9,354 nucleotides of DNA from Aquificaceae bacterium (GTDB taxonomy: Bacteria > Aquificota > Aquificia > Aquificales > Aquificaceae), in assembly GCA_015492115.1 (NCBI GenBank), contig WGFS01000217.1, forward strand, positions 1 through 9,354, in the 5' to 3' direction. The position numbers were made by a program, and so were the translations under genes. The notes beneath the pieces are model-generated. The model was not told where the DNA came from, made no database searches, and saw nothing but the letters and a program-made list of their open reading frames with translations. This document shows, one piece after another, positions 5,116-9,354 of this stretch (the stretch's first letter is position 1; each line of letters begins with the position of its first letter).

Positions 5116-6449
5116 GAGTTGAGGATCTCGTAAGGATCTTAGAAGGGGAAGTCAGAGGAAAACCCGAAGGTTATGTGAAGGGCTTCTCCATTGACAGCAG
5201 GAGGATTGAACCCGGAGAGGTCTTTATAGCCCTCAGGGGTGAGCGTCACGATGGTCACGACTTCGTTGGTTCCGCCCTCTCAAAGGGTGCGGTTGGTGCT
5301 GTGGTTGAGAGGGATCTGAAGCCAGACAGCGGTTTTATCATAAAGGTGAGTTCAACTCTGGAAGCCCTCCGCAGGATAGCCCTTTACAGGAGGGAAAACT
5401 TCAGGGGGGAAGTTATAGGGGTAGCTGGTTCCGTTGGCAAGACAACAACCAAGGAGCTCATATACCACCTCCTCTCTCACACAGCTCCCTCCTACAGGAG
5501 CGAGGGCAACCTGAACTCACAGATAGGTCTTCCCCTCGTGCTCTCAAACATGCCCTTGGATGTTAGCTACGCTGTCATTGAGCTCGGGGCAAGCTCAGTA
5601 GGTGATGTTGCGAGGCTCATGGAGTACGCCAGACCGAAGGTAAGGGTGATAACCGCCCTCGGAGAGGAACACCTTGAGAGCTTCGGTAGCCTTGAGGACG
5701 TCATAAGGGGAAACGGGGAGATACTCCGGGACTTCTCAGAGGACAGCTTCGCTGTCATACCCCACTACGCCCTTGAGTACTACGAGCTCCCAAGGGAGAG
5801 GGTCACCACCTTTGGAGAGGGTGGAGACCTGAGGGTGGATGGTATCCGGCTCAGCTTGAAGGGAACGGAGTTCCTCTTCTGGGGGGAGAGCTTCAGCGTG
5901 CCTGTCCTCAGCAGGGGGATAGTTGATAACGTTCTTGCAGGTTTTGGTGTTCTCACAGCCCTCGGTTACGACCCCCGGGACTTCAGAGATGCCCTCGGGA
6001 AGTTTACACCTCCTGCGGGAAGGATGAACCTGTTAAATTTTGTTAATTTTTTCATCATAGATGATACTTACAATGCAAACCCACCCTCGGTAAGGAACGC
6101 TCTTCTAACCTTAGCTTCGCTCAATGGCGGTTCAAAGAAGATAGTTATTCTGGGAGACATGCTTGAACTTGGGGAGGAGAGCCCAAAACTCCATGCGGAA
6201 GTTGGAAAGCTTGTAGCGGAACTCGGTATAGACTATGCAATATTTCATGGAAAACACATGAGGGAGGCATATAAGGAGTGTGTCAACTACGGTGGAAAGG
6301 CTGTTTTTCTGGATAAAAAAGAGGATATAAAGGACGAAATGTTGAAATATATGCGAGATAAAAATATAATTCTCGTGAAAGGTTCTCGGGGGATGAGGAT
6401 GGAACAGCTTATAGATCGGCTGGGGGAGCTTGCGAATTATGAGTTCTGA
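5112..6449 (+). CDS. murF: UDP-MurNAc-tripeptide--D-Ala-D-Ala ligase
   Basis: A 445-residue cytoplasmic ligase that adds D-Ala-D-Ala to UDP-MurNAc-tripeptide with ATP, the last soluble step of peptidoglycan precursor synthesis. Domain 1 (1-98) has SIDSRRIEPGEVFIALRGER (26-45), binding UDP-MurNAc. Domain 2 (99-305) has the P-loop GSVGKTTTKEL (106-116), GNLNSQIGLPLVL (132-144) and ELGASSVGD (157-165). Domain 3 has DDTYNANPPSV (317-327) and ILGDMLELGEES (346-357). Oddity: where MurF proteins normally read K-G/A-E with a carbamylated lysine, this one reads R-G-N-G-E, placing Asn at 201. The 3' part (from about 6031) is richer in AT than the rest. Coupled to surE by ATGA and overlapped by the next gene. 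Confidence 0.96.
   Translation: MRVEDLVRILEGEVRGKPEGYVKGFSIDSRRIEPGEVFIALRGERHDGHDFVGSALSKGAVGAVVERDLKPDSGFIIKVSSTLEALRRIALYRRENFRGEVIGVAGSVGKTTTKELIYHLLSHTAPSYRSEGNLNSQIGLPLVLSNMPLDVSYAVIELGASSVGDVARLMEYARPKVRVITALGEEHLESFGSLEDVIRGNGEILRDFSEDSFAVIPHYALEYYELPRERVTTFGEGGDLRVDGIRLSLKGTEFLFWGESFSVPVLSRGIVDNVLAGFGVLTALGYDPRDFRDALGKFTPPAGRMNLLNFVNFFIIDDTYNANPPSVRNALLTLASLNGGSKKIVILGDMLELGEESPKLHAEVGKLVAELGIDYAIFHGKHMREAYKECVNYGGKAVFLDKKEDIKDEMLKYMRDKNIILVKGSRGMRMEQLIDRLGELANYEF
6031..6050 (+). repeat. Short imperfect tandem repeat inside murF
   Basis: TGTTAAATTT is followed immediately by TGTTAATTTT, a 10-base unit repeated with one shifted base, encoding LNF-VNF just before the DDTYNANP motif. 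It opens the AT-rich part of murF. Probably a local slippage product; no function implied. Confidence 0.5.
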
Positions 6450-7047
6450 AAGGACTGCGGAGATATTCATATTTGAAGACTCCTTCTTCTTCAACACAAA
6501 GGTCAAGCTGAAGAGGGTTGAGGGAGACCGTATAGTTCTGACCGCTACAGACCTTCTCAAAAAGTTTGCTGTCCTCGGCAAGAAGGCGCACCTGAAGTAC
6601 GCGACCTTTGCCCTGCCTGTTAAGGTAGTCGGCAAGAGTGAGGAGGAGATCATAGTCACAGTTCCCTCCCTGAATCCAGAGAAGCCTGTAGGTGACAGGA
6701 GGAGCGCGAGGGTTCCCCCTTCGCACGTCCATCCGATCAAGCTATACCTTGCCCTTGATGATGAGGAGAAGGAGTACGAGGTTGAGGATATATCCGAGGG
6801 TGGCTTTTCCATCGTTGTTACTGACCCCTCGGAGGTGGACAGGTTTCTGAACAGGGATGTCAAGGTGCACATAGACTTTCCCGTTGAGGTTGAAGAGGTC
6901 AGGGGAACAGCAAGGCTCGTAAATATTCAGGAGCTTGACGACGGGAGGATAAAGCTTGGATTTGAGATCTTCATAGACGACGCGGATATGGTAAAGGTCA
7001 GGTTCTATGTCTATTCCAGGATCAGAGAGATACTCCGACAGAGGTGA
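6439..7047 (+). CDS. PilZ-domain protein (probable c-di-GMP receptor)
   Basis: A 202-residue protein with two regions. Residues about 1-82 are mostly beta-strand (FFFNTKVKLKRVEGDRIVL, then ATFALPVKVVGKSEEEIIVTV), like the YcgR-type N-terminal barrel but without a firm match. Residues about 84-200 are a PilZ domain: the RxxxR motif is R87-R-S-A-R91, and the DxSxxG motif is D117-I-S-E-G-G122, followed by barrel strands ending in IKLGFEIFID (171-180). Both c-di-GMP-binding motifs are intact, so binding is expected from family knowledge. I chose ATG 6439 (11-base overlap with murF; GGGGGAG ten bases upstream) over the TTG at 6430. Its output partner is unknown. The next gene overlaps it by 41 bases. 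Confidence 0.85.
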   Translation: MSSERTAEIFIFEDSFFFNTKVKLKRVEGDRIVLTATDLLKKFAVLGKKAHLKYATFALPVKVVGKSEEEIIVTVPSLNPEKPVGDRRSARVPPSHVHPIKLYLALDDEEKEYEVEDISEGGFSIVVTDPSEVDRFLNRDVKVHIDFPVEVEEVRGTARLVNIQELDDGRIKLGFEIFIDDADMVKVRFYVYSRIREILRQR

Positions 7048-7603
7048 CCTCGTCCTTGAGGTAAAAAGACAGCTCTTTCACCTCGTACTTATACTCCTCT
7101 GGTGCATACCCATCTACTACCTTCCACGACATCTCGTGCTTGGATTGTTTTTCCTTGTTATATCTATGAACCTTCTCGTGGTTCTCAGGTTCGGTTTTAT
7201 CCTTCGTATTTTCTCTCCCATAATTGAGCAACTGGAGAGGGACAGGAACCTTTCCCGTCCGGGGATTCAGGCACTCTACGCAAACTTAGGCGTTTTTATC
7301 TCCTACCTTGTCTTTGGTAAGCTGTCCCTTGTGGGTGTGGTGGTTCTTGCGGTCGGAGATAGCCTCTCAACCCTGATGGGGAAGCTCTTGGGAAGGCACA
7401 GGCTCTTTCTCAATAACTCAAAGACATGGGAGGGGACGCTGTCCTTCTTCCTTTCTGTTTACTGCGTCCTGCTAACCTTTCTACCCCTTCAGTCAGCCCT
7501 TCTGGTCGCTCTTCTTTCTTCCCTTCTTGAATCCGCGGAGTTGCCCCCTGACGATAACCTCCTAATTCCGGTGTTCGCAACCGCTCTCGTCTATCTTGTA
7601 TGA
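7007..7603 (+). CDS. SEC59/DGK1/VTE5-type membrane protein, probable CTP-dependent lipid kinase
   Basis: A 198-residue polytopic membrane protein with about six or seven hydrophobic segments (near 24-40, 43-64, 89-104, 107-125, 144-161, 163-176, 184-198). Family markers are EVKRQLFHL before the first span (18-26), AVGDSLSTLMGKLLGR (115-130), NSKTWEG (137-143) and ESAELPPDDNLLIPV (175-189). The GD...G...G...KT-EG arrangement is shared by dolichol kinase (SEC59), phytol kinase (VTE5) and yeast CTP-dependent diacylglycerol kinase (DGK1). The substrate cannot be read from sequence; polyprenol or diacylglycerol are the reasonable candidates. The ATG at 7007 is the only good start in frame and lies 41 bases inside the PilZ gene. 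Its end overlaps recO by 13 bases. Confidence 0.82.
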   Translation: MSIPGSERYSDRGDLVLEVKRQLFHLVLILLWCIPIYYLPRHLVLGLFFLVISMNLLVVLRFGFILRIFSPIIEQLERDRNLSRPGIQALYANLGVFISYLVFGKLSLVGVVVLAVGDSLSTLMGKLLGRHRLFLNNSKTWEGTLSFFLSVYCVLLTFLPLQSALLVALLSSLLESAELPPDDNLLIPVFATALVYLV

Positions 7604-8226
7604 TACTCAATGAAGCTGTCAATTAGCCTCTCTATCTCCCTGAGCTTCCTCTCGCTCATCTTTATCCTATGGGGTCTCCTCGCCCTGTATATCTTCCTCG
7701 CCAGCTTGAGGACTTCCTCCGACACCTCCAGCTCTCCCCTGCGGGACACCGATCCGTCCGAAAGACTCAGCCTCCCTTTCAGCTTTCCCTCCTCCAGGAA
7801 TTTAGGTTTCAACCCGGACAGCTCAAGGTAGTCAAGCTTAAACCTGACCCTCAGTGTTCTGTTCATGGTTCTGCTGAGCATGTATGTGATGAATAGGTTA
7901 AAGAGCTTCTCGTCGTAGAACCTTACGTGTTTGAGTATGAAGTTCGCGATCCACGAGAACCACAGAAACCTTTCGTGGTCTCTGCACAGGTATGAGAGGA
8001 ACTTAACCTCACCCACATCGTTCAGGAGGGCTATACCTCCCCTCTGTGAGAGGTCTGCAACGACCACGTTAAAGGGTTCAAGGAGTCCAAAGAACCTGTG
8101 GGTGTTCAGAAAACCGTCCCTCACGAGTATATCTATCACCCCTCCCTGTCCGTAAGCCTTCGCGAGGAGATCCTGATCCCCCGCCCTTATTCTCTTGAGC
8201 ACCAGCACCCTGGTTTTAACGCTCAT
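7591..8226 (-). CDS. recO: DNA repair protein RecO
   Basis: A 211-residue mediator that anneals single strands and, with RecR, loads RecA onto SSB-coated DNA. The N-terminal OB-fold domain is recognisable: VKTRVLVLKRIRAGDQDLL (3-21), AYGQGGVIDILVRDG (24-38), HRFFGLLEPFNVVVADLS (43-60) and LLNDVGEVKFL (67-77). A helical C-terminal domain follows. The zinc-finger cysteines found in many RecO proteins are absent: the region after ELSGLKPKF (135-143) has Glu and Lys instead. The ATG at 8226 is preferred because the family starts here; an upstream GTG at 8271 has no SD. AAAGGA lies only three bases before the ATG and a TATTAT box nine bases before it, so the leader is very short or absent. It overlaps the SEC59-like gene end to end. 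Confidence 0.88.
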   Translation of the reverse strand: MSVKTRVLVLKRIRAGDQDLLAKAYGQGGVIDILVRDGFLNTHRFFGLLEPFNVVVADLSQRGGIALLNDVGEVKFLSYLCRDHERFLWFSWIANFILKHVRFYDEKLFNLFITYMLSRTMNRTLRVRFKLDYLELSGLKPKFLEEGKLKGRLSLSDGSVSRRGELEVSEEVLKLARKIYRARRPHRIKMSERKLREIERLIDSFIEYHTR

Positions 8227-8234
8227 CAATCCTT

Positions 8235-8241
8235 TATAATA
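8235..8241. promoter_or_regulatory. Probable two-way -10 element between recO and panC
   Basis: Plus strand TATAAT (8235-8240) would start a panC transcript near 8247, giving about 25 bases of leader with the SD. Minus strand TATTAT (8241-8236) would start recO transcription within a few bases of its ATG at 8226. No clear -35 is seen in either direction. Confidence 0.5.
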
Positions 8242-8257
8242 CTTCTCTCTGAATTCC

Positions 8258-8266
8258 AAGGAGGTG
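8258..8266 (+). promoter_or_regulatory. Shine-Dalgarno site that sets the panC GTG start
   Basis: AAGGAGGTG, a nine-base match to the 16S tail, is five bases before GTG at 8272. It decides for this GTG, although the open frame extends 58 codons further upstream through recO antisense sequence. Confidence 0.88.
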
Positions 8267-8271
8267 CTCAC

Positions 8272-9120
8272 GTGCCACTTCTATTCAGGAAGATAAAGGA
8301 GCTGAGAAATCATCTCAATACATTGCGATGTGAGAGAAACTTCAGTCTGGGATTTGTCCCCACGATGGGCTATCTCCACGAGGGGCACAAGGCTCTCATA
8401 AAGAGATCAAGGCTTCAGAACGAGGTGACGGTTGTCAGCGTTTACGTGAACCCCACCCAGTTCGGTGAGGGAGAGGACTACGAGAGGTATCCGAGAGACC
8501 TTGATAGGGACATGGCTGTGTGTGAAGAGCTCGGCGTTGATGTGGTCCTCGCTCCCACCGATGAGGAGATCTACCCTCAGGGTTCAAAGACGGAGGTTTA
8601 CGTCAGGGAGCTGAGCGAAGTTCTGGAGGGAAAGTTCAGACCCGGGCACTTTAAGGGAGTTGCGACCGTTGTTACCAAGCTCCTGAATGCTGTTCAGCCC
8701 GACAGGGCTTACTTCGGTGAGAAGGACTACCAACAGCTCAAGATAATTCAGAGGCTCGTGAGAGACCTGCTCATACCCGTTGAGATTGTTCCTGTAGAAA
8801 CTGTGAGGGAACCCGATGGGCTCGCCTACAGCTCAAGGAACGTTTACCTCTCCCCCGAAGAGAGGGAGTCCGCCCTGTCCATATACAGGTCATTCCTTCT
8901 CGCTCAGGAGATGATAAATCAGGGGGAGAGCAACAGCGCTATCATAAAGGAGGAGATGGAGCGCTTCATACTCTCACACCCTCACGTGAAGAAGATAGAC
9001 TACATAGAGATAACGGATCCAGAATTAAATCCAAAGGAGAGCGTTGAAAGGGGAGACAGGATACTGGTCGCCCTCTGGGTGGGGAGCACAAGGCTCATAG
9101 ATAACTGGAAGGTCGGTTGA
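8272..9120 (+). CDS. panC: Pantothenate synthetase
   Basis: A 282-residue enzyme, the usual length, that joins pantoate and beta-alanine with ATP via pantoyl adenylate to make vitamin B5. Motifs in order: FVPTMGYLHEGH (28-39, with the HxGH adenylate-binding signature), VSVYVNPTQFGEGEDYERYP (55-74), FRPGHFKGVATVVTKLLN (122-139), AYFGEKDYQQL (146-156), VETVREPDGLAYSSRNVYLS (175-194, containing the KMSKS-like SSR) and IDYIEITDP (242-250). It starts at GTG, supported by a perfect SD. The stop overlaps the fmt ATG by one base (TGATG), so the two are probably co-transcribed. The vitamin gene shows no visible riboswitch or other control in its short leader. Confidence 0.97.
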   Translation: MPLLFRKIKELRNHLNTLRCERNFSLGFVPTMGYLHEGHKALIKRSRLQNEVTVVSVYVNPTQFGEGEDYERYPRDLDRDMAVCEELGVDVVLAPTDEEIYPQGSKTEVYVRELSEVLEGKFRPGHFKGVATVVTKLLNAVQPDRAYFGEKDYQQLKIIQRLVRDLLIPVEIVPVETVREPDGLAYSSRNVYLSPEERESALSIYRSFLLAQEMINQGESNSAIIKEEMERFILSHPHVKKIDYIEITDPELNPKESVERGDRILVALWVGSTRLIDNWKVG

Positions 9121-9284
9121 TGAGAGTTCTCTTCATGGGGACGCCCCCTTTTGCTGTTCCCAGCCTTGAGCTACTTGCGGAGAACTTTGAGGTTGTCGGT
9201 GTCGTGACCCAGCCCGACAGACCCGCGGGTAGAGGAAAGAAGCTCACACCCCCACCTGTCAAAGAGCTTGCCCTACAGCTGTAG
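9120..9284 (+). CDS. fmt: Methionyl-tRNA formyltransferase, 5' fragment cut by a fold-back junction
   Basis: The frame gives 54 residues: an N-terminal Rossmann-type strand (MRVLFMGTPPFAVPSLELL) and then VVGVVTQPDRPAGRGKKL and TPPPVKELALQL. These are the hallmark first 50 or so residues of Fmt, which formylates initiator Met-tRNA using 10-formyl-tetrahydrofolate; the whole enzyme is about 300-315 residues. The match runs to the palindrome centre at 9278/9279; the TAG at 9282-9284 comes from the inverted copy, so this is not a natural stop. I treat it as a gene interrupted by an artefact. The ATG overlaps the panC stop. The folate-binding and catalytic (Asn-His-Asp) residues lie beyond the window. 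Confidence 0.9.
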   Translation: MRVLFMGTPPFAVPSLELLAENFEVVGVVTQPDRPAGRGKKLTPPPVKELALQL

Positions 9285-9354
9285 GGCAAGCTCTTTGACA
9301 GGTGGGGGTGTGAGCTTCTTTCCTCTACCCGCGGGTCTGTCGGGCTGGGTCACG
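9203..9354. repeat. Perfect 152-base palindrome (two 76-base arms, no spacer) at the window end
   Basis: Bases 9279-9354 are the exact reverse complement of 9203-9278, with the axis inside CTACAGCTGTAG. Every base pairs and the arm continues to the last base of the window, so the true extent is unknown. A perfect spacer-less inversion inside a conserved coding gene is the signature of fold-back chimeras from strand-displacement amplification, or of a contig-end misjoin. Treat 9279-9354 as a mirror copy rather than new sequence. Confidence 0.93.

Noticed and set aside
6132..6872. A 246-codon minus-strand frame opposite murF and the PilZ gene
   Set aside because: Although long, it covers conserved murF and PilZ coding sequence and has no motif or SD; the AT-rich murF end merely lacks stops in that frame.
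8098..8271. A 58-codon N-terminal extension of panC
   Set aside because: It reads antisense to recO; the GTG at 8272 has a perfect SD and gives the normal PanC length.
9095..9289. Minus-strand frame across the palindrome
   Set aside because: It is largely created by the mirror copy and overlaps fmt and panC antisense.
9203..9354. Rho-independent terminator or natural hairpin telomere
   Set aside because: The stem is far too long and lacks a loop and T-run for a terminator, and it interrupts a conserved gene; a technical fold-back is much simpler.
1..9354. CRISPR arrays, transposons, tRNA or rRNA genes, defence islands
   Set aside because: Read on both strands, I found no regular direct repeats, transposase motifs or RNA-gene folds; all long frames are accounted for by the listed genes.

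Overview
The window is a compact stretch of bacterial chromosome made almost entirely of housekeeping genes. Base composition is near 50% GC. Arginine is mostly AGG/AGA, isoleucine is often ATA, lysine is mostly AAG, genes overlap by 1 to 41 bases, and proteins are short and rich in Lys and Glu. Together these suggest a thermophile, most likely an Aquificota (Aquificaceae-like) bacterium. That assignment is inference from style and gene set; no 16S or other marker is present to prove it.

Layout, left to right: (1) 5-289, minus: a small DUF2103 protein. (2) 290-382: a divergent gap with a -10 element and an rpsB leader that can fold into a pseudoknot reaching the Shine-Dalgarno (SD) sequence. 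(3) 383-3969, plus: the operon rpsB, an unannotated 30-residue membrane miniprotein, tsf, pyrH, frr and a membrane-anchored TPR-like protein, joined by TGATG or ATGA overlaps or tight gaps. (4) 3966-4304, minus: a DUF5335 protein convergent with that operon. (5) 4305-4365: a second divergent gap. (6) 4366-7603, plus: surE, murF, a PilZ-domain protein and a SEC59/DGK1/VTE5-type lipid-kinase-like membrane protein, all overlapping. (7) 7591-8226, minus: recO, convergent and overlapping. (8) 8227-8271: a third divergent gap. (9) 8272 to the end, plus: panC, then the first about 53 codons of fmt.

The left operon serves translation (S2, EF-Ts, ribosome recycling factor) plus UMP kinase. The middle operon mixes nucleotide salvage (SurE) with cell-envelope work (MurF, a probable c-di-GMP receptor and a possible polyprenol/diacylglycerol kinase). 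panC makes pantothenate, and fmt formylates initiator Met-tRNA.

The last 152 bases are a perfect spacer-less palindrome (76-base arms, centre 9278/9279) that folds fmt back on itself. This is most simply a sequencing, amplification or assembly chimera at a contig end, so fmt is cut by the artefact and probably not broken in the organism.

I see no mobile element, CRISPR array, rRNA, tRNA or obvious defence system. The most interesting biology is the rpsB leader fold, the miniprotein between rpsB and tsf, the repeated two-way -10 element in all three divergent gaps with apparent leaderless starts, and the lipid-kinase-like gene coupled to murF and a PilZ protein.
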